From Lachnospiraceae bacterium (lineage in GTDB: Bacteria > Bacillota > Clostridia > Lachnospirales > Lachnospiraceae): a DNA stretch of 64,000 nucleotides. Positions 37,438 to 46,523 of the stretch are shown in pieces. The notes below the pieces were generated by a model, which saw only the letters and a list, made by a program, of their open reading frames with translations, did no database searches and was not told the origin of the DNA. The position numbers and the translations under genes are program-made. The stretch lies in assembly GCA_024699325.1 (NCBI GenBank), contig JAILPS010000012.1, positions 1 through 64,000 on the forward strand, given 5' to 3'. Each line of letters begins with the position of its first letter. Position 1 is the stretch's first letter.

Positions 37438-39563
37438 ACTTCTCCTCCTGTGACCCCGAGATCACCGCTACCGATATTGTTTTTATGTGACTTCTTCCCG
37501 ATACAGCTCTTCATTCCGAGTGTTGTCCTTATTATGACTCCGTCAAACAGGATGTACATCGCGGGAAGGATGAGCATTACCGTTATACAGCTTATAACCG
37601 CTCCTCTGGCCAGAAGCATGCAGAGCGAGCTGATCAGATCCACATCCGAATAGATGCCGACACCTATGGTTGCCGCAAAGAATCCCAGCGCACTAGTTAT
37701 GATGGATGGTGCCGACGAGGTCAATGCATTTGCCGCGGCCTGTCTGCTGTTATATCCCGCAAGCCTCTCGGTCTTGTATCTGTTCGTCATAAGTATCGCG
37801 TAATCGACTGTCGCACCAAGCTGTATCGTACCTATGACTATCGATGCTATGAATGACTCCACCGTACCGCAGTAGTAGCAAAGTCCAAGGTTTATGTATA
37901 TCGCAAGCTCTATTACCGCAACCAGGATAACCGGCAGGCTGACGGATTTGAGCACGAACATGATCAGCAGGAATATGAGACCGATGCTCACGGTGTTCAC
38001 GACCGCGAAATCCTTATCCGTGATCTTTATAAGGTCCTTCGTGCACGCCGCCTCACCTATCACCATTCCCTCGGGATCGTAGCGCTTGACTATATCCGAA
38101 ATTCCTTCGATCTGGGAGTTCATCTCGTCCGTTGCGACCTCGTAGTCACTCGTGACCAGCATCAGCTGCCACTCATCGCTCTTTAACAGGCCCGTCACCT
38201 CATCGGGCAAAACCTCATCGGGTATCAGCGAGCCGGTCAGCGCATCCATGCCGAGGCATTTTCCCACTCCGGCTGTGCTCTCGACCTCGCCGACCATTGC
38301 CTTTATATCCTTCTTCTCAACATCCGAGCCGATCAGTATCATATGGAGCGATGCCATGTCATAGTTCTCGCTAAGCTCCTTGTTCGCCTGCACGCTCGGC
38401 AGGTAATCGGGTAGCGACGAATCCAGCTTATAGTAGACATCCATATGGTTGTAGCCGTATATCGCCGGTATCCAGAGCAGTATCATCACCACTATGGCTA
38501 CCGGATGATATTTGGTGACAAAGCCCGACAGCTTTTTGAACGAAAGGTTCAACGCCTTATGCGTGGTCACCTCGATTGCGCGGTCAAACAGAAGCAGTGC
38601 AGAAGGAAGCACCGTGACACAGCATATAACTCCGATCACAACACCCTTGGCCATGACTATACCGAGATCAAGACCTAGCGTAAAGGTCATGAAGCACAGG
38701 GCAACGAAACCTGCGACAGTGGTGAGCGAGGATCCGACGACCGAGTTGAGCGTTGCGCTTATCGCCTCGGCCATCGCCTCCTTATGATCGGAATTCTCCT
38801 TTTTCTTTTCCTTATAACTGCCGTACAGGAATATCGAGTAATCCATCGTAACACCCAGCTGCAGCACGGCCGCCAACGCCATCGTTATGAACGATATCTC
38901 GCCCTTCAGCACGTTGGTTCCCATATTGTAGAGGATCGCCATTCCTATGCTCAGCAGGAAAAGCACCGGAACGAGAAATGAATCGAGCGTTACGGACATC
39001 ACGATCAGCGCGAGCACCGCAGCTATCGCAACATATGTAAAGAGCTCGTTCTCAACCATTATCTTCGTGTCGGTTACTATCGCGCTCATACCGCTAAGGA
39101 AGCATTTCTCCCCGGCGACCTTTCGCATCTCCTCTATCGCATCCATCGTCGAATCAGCGGATGTGGTATCCGAAAAGAACACCGCCATCAGCGTGGAATC
39201 CTCCGCATGGTAGAAATCATATATATCCTCCGGAAGTATCTCCTGAGGCACCAGCTCTCCCGCGATGCTGTTGTACCATATCACCTCGGCCACACCGTCT
39301 ATCTGCTCCAGCTCCTTCTGCAGAGCCTCGGCATTGCGGTCATCCATATCCTTGGCAATGAACATCGCATAAGCACCCTTACCGAAATCCTTCAGGAGTA
39401 TATCCTGTCCCTCCATTGTCTCGATATTATCCGGAAGATAATAGAGTATATCGTAATTCACTCTCGTCTTTATCATTCCGATCACGGACGGGATCAGGAG
39501 TATCAGCGATATTATCAATATCGGTATCCTGAATCTCACAACCTTTTCTCCGAAGCCTTTCAT
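37434..39563 (-). CDS. MMPL/RND-family transporter
   Basis: 709 aa; two TM blocks with GVTMDYSIFLYGSYKE and GATVDYAILMTNRYK motifs. Confidence 0.92.
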   Translation of the reverse strand: MKGFGEKVVRFRIPILIISLILLIPSVIGMIKTRVNYDILYYLPDNIETMEGQDILLKDFGKGAYAMFIAKDMDDRNAEALQKELEQIDGVAEVIWYNSIAGELVPQEILPEDIYDFYHAEDSTLMAVFFSDTTSADSTMDAIEEMRKVAGEKCFLSGMSAIVTDTKIMVENELFTYVAIAAVLALIVMSVTLDSFLVPVLFLLSIGMAILYNMGTNVLKGEISFITMALAAVLQLGVTMDYSIFLYGSYKEKKKENSDHKEAMAEAISATLNSVVGSSLTTVAGFVALCFMTFTLGLDLGIVMAKGVVIGVICCVTVLPSALLLFDRAIEVTTHKALNLSFKKLSGFVTKYHPVAIVVMILLWIPAIYGYNHMDVYYKLDSSLPDYLPSVQANKELSENYDMASLHMILIGSDVEKKDIKAMVGEVESTAGVGKCLGMDALTGSLIPDEVLPDEVTGLLKSDEWQLMLVTSDYEVATDEMNSQIEGISDIVKRYDPEGMVIGEAACTKDLIKITDKDFAVVNTVSIGLIFLLIMFVLKSVSLPVILVAVIELAIYINLGLCYYCGTVESFIASIVIGTIQLGATVDYAILMTNRYKTERLAGYNSRQAAANALTSSAPSIITSALGFFAATIGVGIYSDVDLISSLCMLLARGAVISCITVMLILPAMYILFDGVIIRTTLGMKSCIGKKSHKNNIGSGDLGVTGGEV

Positions 39564-39691
39564 ATGTCCTCCTTCTTTATCAGTCAGACAGCTTCACAAC
39601 TGACTAACGGTCATTTTTTTACTTACGCTCGTGATGTTATCACTAAAATGACTTTTGGTCAATATTTATTTTGTAAAGAAAACATAAAAAA

Positions 39692-39711
39692 AAAGCCGCA
39701 CCGACGGCTTT
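39692..39711 (-). terminator. Rho-independent terminator
   Basis: Minus strand AAGCCGTCGGTGCGGCTT followed by TTTTTTT. Confidence 0.65.
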
Positions 39712-39821
39712 GTGTAGTCAGATTAATTATCAAACATTTGTAGCGACGCTTTAATGTTGTCAGTTATTATAAGCTCCTCATCAGTAACATGACATGGCAT
39801 CCCTTAGCTCATGCAAATGTT

Positions 39822-40049
39822 TCACACCCCTCGTGGTTGGCACATCCGGAAAATAACCTGTCCCATATTCACATAGCCAAGCCCCTGCTTATATACGCCT
39901 ACCAGGTCATAGGCAGTTTTCCTTTGAGGATTGGAACTTCTCTCCAAAAACACCCTGACTCCGGGAAGCAAAAGTTCCCTGCATCTGCCCGTATTTTTGA
40001 CGTGAACAACCTCCGTGACACCGCCGATATCCACATGTGCTATAAACAT
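39822..40049 (-). pseudogene. Truncated sfsA (N-terminal fragment)
   Basis: MFIAHVDIGGVTEVVHVKNTGRCRELLLPGVRVFLERSSNPQRKTAYDLVGVYKQGLGYVNM matches the SfsA N-terminal region, then diverges and stops. Confidence 0.7.
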
Positions 40050-40224
40050 ATCACATCATCCATAGGATTATGATAACAAATCCCCTTCGTCAATTATGCT
40101 TTAAGTTAATCTTCTTAGAAAAATTATGATTTGCGCTTTTTATAAACAGCCCGTGCCGCAAAACTGCAATAATCAGAATGATAATACCAACAAGAAGCAT
40201 CACACGATGCGGTCATTTATCGTT

Positions 40225-40827
40225 TCAATTGTCCTTGAATCCCTTCATTATATTCCGTATACCGCCATGCAGAAACGGCTTGTAGGCCTTCAGGTCCACC
40301 GGCTCCCTGTCGACGATCGCATTGTATCCCGTTGCGGATACCATCTCTATTATCATGAACAGCATTATCTCCACATCATGATAAGGTACGGTCTCCTTTT
40401 TAATCTCCTCCTCAAGGAGCTTAAGATAATTGTATCCCGAATCCTCATCACTGCGGCTCAGGCTCTTATGGAATACCGCCCAGCTCACGTTCTTGGTTAT
40501 GAAAGCCGTAAGCTTAGGCTCATTCTCCATACTGTTGAGAATGTCGTCCACGATAGCGATCAGCTTATCCTCGAAGTTCTCCTTCTCCCTGTATCCGGAA
40601 TACTCTATAGCATGGTCGAAAAGCTTCTGTGCACGGTTCACTATGAGCTTCTCCCTGAGGTCATATTTATCCTTGAAATACAGATAAAAGGTTCCCTTGG
40701 CAACCTCCGCCCTCTCAACGATATCAGCTATCGAGGTCTGAGAGAAGCCCTTCGTGGTGAAAAGTTCGAACGCAGTCGAGAACAGGTTGTTTCTCTTATG
40801 TATTTTTTTATCGTCACGCCTTCCCAT
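40225..40827 (-). CDS. TetR/AcrR-family transcriptional regulator
   Basis: 200 aa; NLFSTAFELFTTKGFSQTSIADIVERAEVAKGTFYLYFKDKYDLREKL HTH. Confidence 0.93.
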   Translation of the reverse strand: MGRRDDKKIHKRNNLFSTAFELFTTKGFSQTSIADIVERAEVAKGTFYLYFKDKYDLREKLIVNRAQKLFDHAIEYSGYREKENFEDKLIAIVDDILNSMENEPKLTAFITKNVSWAVFHKSLSRSDEDSGYNYLKLLEEEIKKETVPYHDVEIMLFMIIEMVSATGYNAIVDREPVDLKAYKPFLHGGIRNIMKGFKDN

Positions 40828-40843
40828 TATCCTTATCTCCCAA

Positions 40844-41075
40844 TCATTTACTCCATGTGAACGCAGTCGTGCCCGGTGGATCGCCCTCGGTATCCCATAC
40901 CGCTATCGATCCGTCGGTCGGCACCACCAGAATCTCGACATCGTCATCCTGAACATATCTGACATACCCGACCGTGAACATCTTATGCTTCTCGTCAATG
41001 TCCCTCGGCATGATCCACCGCAACGAGCTTAAGCCGCTCATGCTCCGCATACACATCCTCATATTTCTTTTTCTC
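40844..41075 (-). pseudogene. Unidentified gene remnant, possibly frameshifted
   Basis: RDIDEKHKMFTVGYVRYVQDDDVEILVVPTDGSIAVWDTEGDPPGTTAFTWSK in one frame; AEKKKYEDVYAEHERLKLVAVDHAEGH in an adjacent frame just upstream. Confidence 0.35.
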
Positions 41076-41086
41076 TGCCCACAAAA

Positions 41087-41941
41087 TTAATCATGATAAA
41101 CGTACAGCACTCCAACTGTGTTAGGTCCGCAGTTACATGAAACCGTAGCTGATGCCTCGGTTATAAATATGTTTTCAAAATTACCGCTTGACGCCACGAT
41201 ATCATGAGCTTTCTCAAGCTCCTTAACCGTACATCCGGCATGCGTTATGAATATCGCCTTCTTGTCGATCTTCTCGGCGTTCTTCATTTCCCTGTTCAGG
41301 TATTTAATCTGCGCCTTCTCATAGTTGCCAAACATAATGCTTCTGAGATTGAACTTGCCATCCCTCATCTCAAGCACGGGGTGAAGCGACAGCTTCTGGC
41401 ACATCTTCATGGCCTTCGCGCTAACCCTGTTGTTCTTATACAGATATCTAAGATTCCTCATGACGAAGGAGCAGCTTACATGGTTTCTGAATTCATTCAG
41501 ATAGTCAACTACCTCCTTGGAGCTCTTGCCCTCCTTAACCAGCTCAACCGCCTTAAGGGCGATTAATCCTGTTGCAGAGGAGAGCGTTTTGGAATCCACA
41601 ACGTGAATTCTGTTTTCCATCCCCAAATGCTTGGCCGCAAGCATCGCATGGTCATAGGAATCGCTTATATCCTTGCTTAGACTTATGTGAATAACCTCGT
41701 CATACTCCTTCAGTCTGTCCTTAAACAGGGTTATGAAATCCTCCTCAATAGGGGATTCTGTCACGGGAATGCCGCCTGCGTCCATATACGCGAGCACATT
41801 TCTCGCTGAGATCTCTATAGGGTCGCAGAAGCGTCCGCTGTCAGTTATGATATGGCAGTAGACTACGCCCAGATTGTTTTCGAGCATCTGCTCTTCTGAA
41901 AGATCACTTGTACAGTCACAAGTTACAGTTATTTTGCTCAT
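41087..41941 (-). CDS. DegV family (fatty-acid-binding fold) protein
   Basis: 284 aa; VTCDCTSDLSEEQ..., VIHISLSKDISDSYDHAMLAA, VVDSKTLSSATGLIALKA. Confidence 0.87.
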   Translation of the reverse strand: MSKITVTCDCTSDLSEEQMLENNLGVVYCHIITDSGRFCDPIEISARNVLAYMDAGGIPVTESPIEEDFITLFKDRLKEYDEVIHISLSKDISDSYDHAMLAAKHLGMENRIHVVDSKTLSSATGLIALKAVELVKEGKSSKEVVDYLNEFRNHVSCSFVMRNLRYLYKNNRVSAKAMKMCQKLSLHPVLEMRDGKFNLRSIMFGNYEKAQIKYLNREMKNAEKIDKKAIFITHAGCTVKELEKAHDIVASSGNFENIFITEASATVSCNCGPNTVGVLYVYHD

Positions 41942-41950
41942 GTCTACCCC

Positions 41951-44791
41951 CTATTCCACTTCGTTTTTAATCTTCTCAAGAAGTTCTTTAGCCTGCTCGT
42001 ATTCAAAATCGTCGGCCGCCGCCTTCACCTTCTCAAACATCTCTGTCAGATTCCTTCCATCGTAGGAATACTCTGAAGCAGCATTTACAACACTTTCAAT
42101 CTCGTCGACATCATAGTTTGCGCAGGCCTCGATGGCTTTGTCAACCATCTCCATAAGGCCTTCCTTAAGTATCTCGGGCTTAAGTTCTGCACTGCCCTCA
42201 GCCTTAACTTCAGGCTCCTCCCAAACCTCCTGCTCGATGAGATATGCCTTGCCGGCATCTGCCACATCGCCGTAGAGTTTAAGAAGGTCAGCATTTTCCT
42301 TAATGATGGTGTCATAGTCGTTGCCCTTGCCCGCCAACTCTAACTTCTTGGCAAATTCAGAGAGTTCCCTCGCGCCAATGCTCAGAGATGAGCTCTTTAA
42401 GGCGTGAACCTCTATGACATAATCCTTCCAGTCCTTCGCCTCGAACAGATCGCCTATATGCTTAATCTTGTCAGGCGCCTTCTTGACATACATCTGGAGA
42501 ATGTCCTGATAAGCATTCATATCGCCGCCCGTGTATGTGAGTCCGGTCTCCACATTAAACAGGTTGTTGACGGCAAACATGGAGCTGTTTATGTCGCTCT
42601 TTCGCTTGCCGTTGTTTCTCACCAGCTCCACAGGCTTACATAGCTTCTCCTTCGGAAGCCATGCTCTAAGGATTCTGTCCATGCTTCCAATCTCAATCGG
42701 CTTAGCCAGGAAGTCGTTGAAGCCGTTTTGTAAAAACATCTCCCTTGCGCCGTTTAGAGCGTTAGCCGTGAGGGCGATAATCGGAAGATTCCTGTAGTAC
42801 TCTCCCTCCATGCCCCTGATAAACTGCGTGGCCTCCACACCGTCCATCTCAGGCATCATGTGATCCATGAGCACCAGGTCGAAATCCTTCGAGCGCAGCA
42901 TGTTTATGGCTGACTTTGCATTGTTGACGGTGATGACCTGCATGTTGTAAGGCCTCATAAGACCAACTGCAACCTTGAGATTGATTTCGTTATCGTCAAC
43001 CAGGAGCACTCTGGCCGTAGGCGCAGAAAATGTTATGTTTGCCCCTCTTCTCTCGCTAAGGTTTAACGCCTTGTTATCGTTGTTGAAAATAGACGCCAGA
43101 CTAAGCGCATAGAACGGCTTGTAGATGCACTTCATCTGCGGCAGCAGCTCAATAGGATTAGCTAATTCCTGAATTATTACAACCTGAGCTCTGTCCACTA
43201 AGCTGTTAAAGTAATCCTTGTGCTCTAAGTATTCATCCTTGCCCAGGAAAATGTGGGTAATATTATCGATATCTCTGTCAAGCACATCCCTGATATCCTC
43301 AAAATCCATGAAGAATCTGGTGTTGATGTGCAGATCTTTTTTGATGCTTCCTATGAGTTCCTTATACATGTTGGTGATATTGTCCGTGTATCTGTTCTTA
43401 AGTCCAATATAGCCAACCGCTCTGATATTGTCTGAATCCTTGACCACGATGAATGGATCGTTATTAGAAACCTTAATCGGCAGAGTGAAGCTGAATGTAC
43501 TTCCCTTGCCGTATTCGCTTCTGACATTGATAAAACCGCCCATCTTGGTGACCAATCGCTTACATATCGCAAGACCAAGTCCCGTGCCCTCAACCGCGCG
43601 GTTCTTCTTCGTGTCAACCTGCTGGAAGGATGTGAATAACTTCTCCAGATCCTCCTTATGAATGCCAATTCCTGTATCCTCCACAGAGACATTGAGGTTG
43701 ATGCCGTAGGACTGTCTGCTCTGTGTGATTCTTAGAGTAACCGCGCCCTCGGGCGTGTATTTGATGGAGTTGGTCATGAGATTTACCATAATCTGCTTAA
43801 TTCGCATCTCATCACCGATAAGTCCCACAGGTATCTCCGGGTCCACCAAAACGATAATCTCTAACTTCTTGTTGCCCTTTCTGGTAACCGCCATATTGAT
43901 GACATCATTTAAAACCGAGCCAATGTTGAATTCGCTCTCGATAATCTCCATCATGCCGGATTCGATCTTGGAGAAGTCCAGAATATCATTGATTATAGCT
44001 AAGAGATTCCTTCCTGAACTCTGAATATTAAAACAGTAGTCTGTTATAGAAGGTGTTATGTCGGGTTCTCTAAGTATCAGCTCGCACATACCCACGATAG
44101 AGTTCATAGGAGTTCTGATCTCATGGCTCATATTTGCCAGGAAATCACTCTTCGCCTTGCTGGCGTGTTCAGCCAGATCCAGCGCATCCTCCAACATAAT
44201 CTTCTTCTTTTTGGTGTTTTTGATAATGTCGCCCGCAACAAATCCAAAGATTATTATAAAACACAGCGATATTATTCCCTCAGGGATAGCGTCAGTTTTG
44301 TACACAACATCGCACGCTCTGGCTATCACGGCCGACAACAATCCCCCAACACAGAAAATCGTCGATATAAATGTGAGATACACATCCTCAAAAATCGTTG
44401 TTATGGTGATTGCCAGCACAAATACGCCAAATGTTCCCGCAAACTGATAGTGTGAGTAAGCCACGTTCGTACATATCACAATAATCGGAAACATCAGGGC
44501 ATAGTTTTCAAGGAATTCAAACTTAGGTCTGCTGCTTGCAATCTTCTGGAAAACTATGCCCAGAATAATCGCACCTGCGTTGACCGCGGTCGTGATTCCC
44601 CAATACCTGATAAGCTTCTCCCTGATTGTCTCAGGACCATAGCCCTGACTTCTCGTGGCGTAGAGCATGTAGTTGATACCGCCCTCCACAATCACTATCA
44701 GCAAAAACATACAGATCTGAATAAACATCACGCGGCGTCTGTTCCTGATCTTCAGCTCCAGAGCACTCTCATCGTCCAAAGTATAAGACAT
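41951..44791 (-). CDS. Hybrid sensor histidine kinase with receiver and Hpt domains
   Basis: 946 aa; N-terminal TM helices; KSDFLANMSHEIRTPMNSIVGM; HATPase GTGLGLAICKRLV; REC VLLVDDNEINLKV...DLVLMDHMMPEMDG; Hpt VHALKSSSLSIGARELSEFAKKLE. Confidence 0.95.
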   Translation of the reverse strand: MSYTLDDESALELKIRNRRRVMFIQICMFLLIVIVEGGINYMLYATRSQGYGPETIREKLIRYWGITTAVNAGAIILGIVFQKIASSRPKFEFLENYALMFPIIVICTNVAYSHYQFAGTFGVFVLAITITTIFEDVYLTFISTIFCVGGLLSAVIARACDVVYKTDAIPEGIISLCFIIIFGFVAGDIIKNTKKKKIMLEDALDLAEHASKAKSDFLANMSHEIRTPMNSIVGMCELILREPDITPSITDYCFNIQSSGRNLLAIINDILDFSKIESGMMEIIESEFNIGSVLNDVINMAVTRKGNKKLEIIVLVDPEIPVGLIGDEMRIKQIMVNLMTNSIKYTPEGAVTLRITQSRQSYGINLNVSVEDTGIGIHKEDLEKLFTSFQQVDTKKNRAVEGTGLGLAICKRLVTKMGGFINVRSEYGKGSTFSFTLPIKVSNNDPFIVVKDSDNIRAVGYIGLKNRYTDNITNMYKELIGSIKKDLHINTRFFMDFEDIRDVLDRDIDNITHIFLGKDEYLEHKDYFNSLVDRAQVVIIQELANPIELLPQMKCIYKPFYALSLASIFNNDNKALNLSERRGANITFSAPTARVLLVDDNEINLKVAVGLMRPYNMQVITVNNAKSAINMLRSKDFDLVLMDHMMPEMDGVEATQFIRGMEGEYYRNLPIIALTANALNGAREMFLQNGFNDFLAKPIEIGSMDRILRAWLPKEKLCKPVELVRNNGKRKSDINSSMFAVNNLFNVETGLTYTGGDMNAYQDILQMYVKKAPDKIKHIGDLFEAKDWKDYVIEVHALKSSSLSIGARELSEFAKKLELAGKGNDYDTIIKENADLLKLYGDVADAGKAYLIEQEVWEEPEVKAEGSAELKPEILKEGLMEMVDKAIEACANYDVDEIESVVNAASEYSYDGRNLTEMFEKVKAAADDFEYEQAKELLEKIKNEVE

Positions 44792-44897
44792 ATCATCCTC
44801 CCCTTTTCACGAACACATTTACCTAAATGTATATTTTACTACATATGCATGAGTTTTACAAACAGTATTTTATATTTTTTTAACTTTCACTAAAAAA

Positions 44898-44919
44898 GAG
44901 AGCCACTTAAGCGGCTCTC
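44898..44919 (-). terminator. Terminator downstream of luxS
   Basis: gagagccacttaagcggctctc followed by TTTTTT on the minus strand. Confidence 0.75.
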
Positions 44920-44956
44920 CAATATTTTCAGATATTTGTCAATCGCAAATACAGTA

Positions 44957-45436
44957 TTATTCCGGATATACAAGTCTCTCAGGCCCTATGTTTTTGAGAA
45001 CCTGGGTGAGATATTTTTTAGATAAATACTTGGCCATGTTCAGGTTCTGGTCTAAGTAGTTGCCGCAGTCTCTAGCGCAGGCTCCTGGAATATCTCCCTC
45101 AAATTCGCTCATCCATGTGTACATCTCTGTCATGAGAGGCACTATATCAGCGCTGGCATAATCTCCAACAAGCACGAGATAGAAGCCTGTTCTGCAGCCC
45201 ATAGGTCCGAAGTATATCACTCTGTCCTTATATGTCTCATGATTTCTTAAAAATGTGGCGCCTAAATGCTCAATCGTGTGCATCTCCGCCGTGTTCATGA
45301 CAGGCTCATAGTTTGGTCTGGTCATTCTTATGTCAAATGTTGTCACTATAGTACCATTGACATTGTCCTTGCGGGAAACATATAGTCCCGGAAGAAGGGT
45401 CAGATGATTCACTTTAAAACTTGGTATCTTTTCCAT
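44957..45436 (-). CDS. luxS: S-ribosylhomocysteine lyase LuxS
   Basis: FDIRMTRPNYEPVMNTAEMHTIEHLGATFLRNH..., GPMGCRTGFYLV; start at MEKIPSF. Confidence 0.95.
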   Translation of the reverse strand: MEKIPSFKVNHLTLLPGLYVSRKDNVNGTIVTTFDIRMTRPNYEPVMNTAEMHTIEHLGATFLRNHETYKDRVIYFGPMGCRTGFYLVLVGDYASADIVPLMTEMYTWMSEFEGDIPGACARDCGNYLDQNLNMAKYLSKKYLTQVLKNIGPERLVYPE

Positions 45437-45444
45437 AACGCACC

Positions 45445-46515
45445 TCACTGTTTATTCTTAGCGGCTACTAAGGAATCTAACTCCTCCTTGAGCGTGTTTA
45501 ACAGTTCACTCTCAGGAACCTTTTTGATAATCTCGCCCTTTCTTATGAGAATTCCCTCTCCTATGCCGCCTGCAACGCCAAGATCTGCCTCTCTCGCCTC
45601 ACCGGGGCCGTTGACAACGCAGCCCATAACCGCCAGCTTAATGTCCAAATCGTATTTGCCGGCAACATTTTCCACATCATTTGCCAGCTTGATAAGGTCT
45701 ATCTGTGTTCTTCCGCATGTGGGACATGAGACAATCTCTATGCCGCCCTTTCTAAGTCCCAGAGTTCTAAGGATTATTCTGGCGCTCTTAATCTCCTCCA
45801 CAGGATCACCTGTGAGAGAGACTCTTATGGTGTCGCCAATTCCCTGGCTTAAGATCATGCCCAGGCCGATGCCTGACTTAATATTGCCGCTGGTAACTGT
45901 TCCGGACTCTGTGATGCCAACGTGAAGCGGATATTTGCACACAGGAGCTAAGAGCTCATGTGCCTTCACACACATCAAAACATCGGAGGATTTGATGGAA
46001 ACCACCATATTGTCATAGTCCATGCTCTCGATGAGCGCCACCTTGTCAAGCGCTGAATCAACTAATCCCTGGGCAGTGACACCGCCGTACTTCTCTATGA
46101 GATGCTTCTCGAGAGAACCGCTGTTAACTCCTACTCTTATTGGCACTCCGGCTTCCTTGGCCTTACTTACAACCGCGAACACCTTATCCTGGGAGCCGAT
46201 ATTGCCAGGGTTAATTCTGATCTTGTCAGCGCCGTATTCTATGGCCTCTATGGCCATTCTGTAGTTAAAATGTATGTCCGCAACCACTGGAATGTGCACG
46301 CGCTTCTTAATCTGTCCAAGCGCAACAGCAGCCTCGTGTGTTGGAACTGTACATCTGATTATCTCACAGCCCGCATCCTCAAGTCTTAAAATCTGGTCAA
46401 CTGTGGCCTCGACATCCTCAGTCTTGGTGTTAGTCATGGACTGGATAAGGATTGGGTTGCCCCCTCCTATCACTCTGTCACCTATGTGAATTACCTTCGT
46501 ATTATCTCTAAACAT
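45445..46515 (-). CDS. ispG: 4-hydroxy-3-methylbut-2-enyl diphosphate synthase
   Basis: 356 aa; GGGNPILIQSMTNTKTEDVEATV..., CPTCGRTQIDL, VMGCVVNGPGEA. Confidence 0.97.
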   Translation of the reverse strand: MFRDNTKVIHIGDRVIGGGNPILIQSMTNTKTEDVEATVDQILRLEDAGCEIIRCTVPTHEAAVALGQIKKRVHIPVVADIHFNYRMAIEAIEYGADKIRINPGNIGSQDKVFAVVSKAKEAGVPIRVGVNSGSLEKHLIEKYGGVTAQGLVDSALDKVALIESMDYDNMVVSIKSSDVLMCVKAHELLAPVCKYPLHVGITESGTVTSGNIKSGIGLGMILSQGIGDTIRVSLTGDPVEEIKSARIILRTLGLRKGGIEIVSCPTCGRTQIDLIKLANDVENVAGKYDLDIKLAVMGCVVNGPGEAREADLGVAGGIGEGILIRKGEIIKKVPESELLNTLKEELDSLVAAKNKQ

Positions 46516-46523
46516 AATCTGCC

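Noticed and set aside
40126-40860. 244 aa plus-strand ORF
   Set aside because: Antisense to the TetR gene, which has a clear HTH and good start context.
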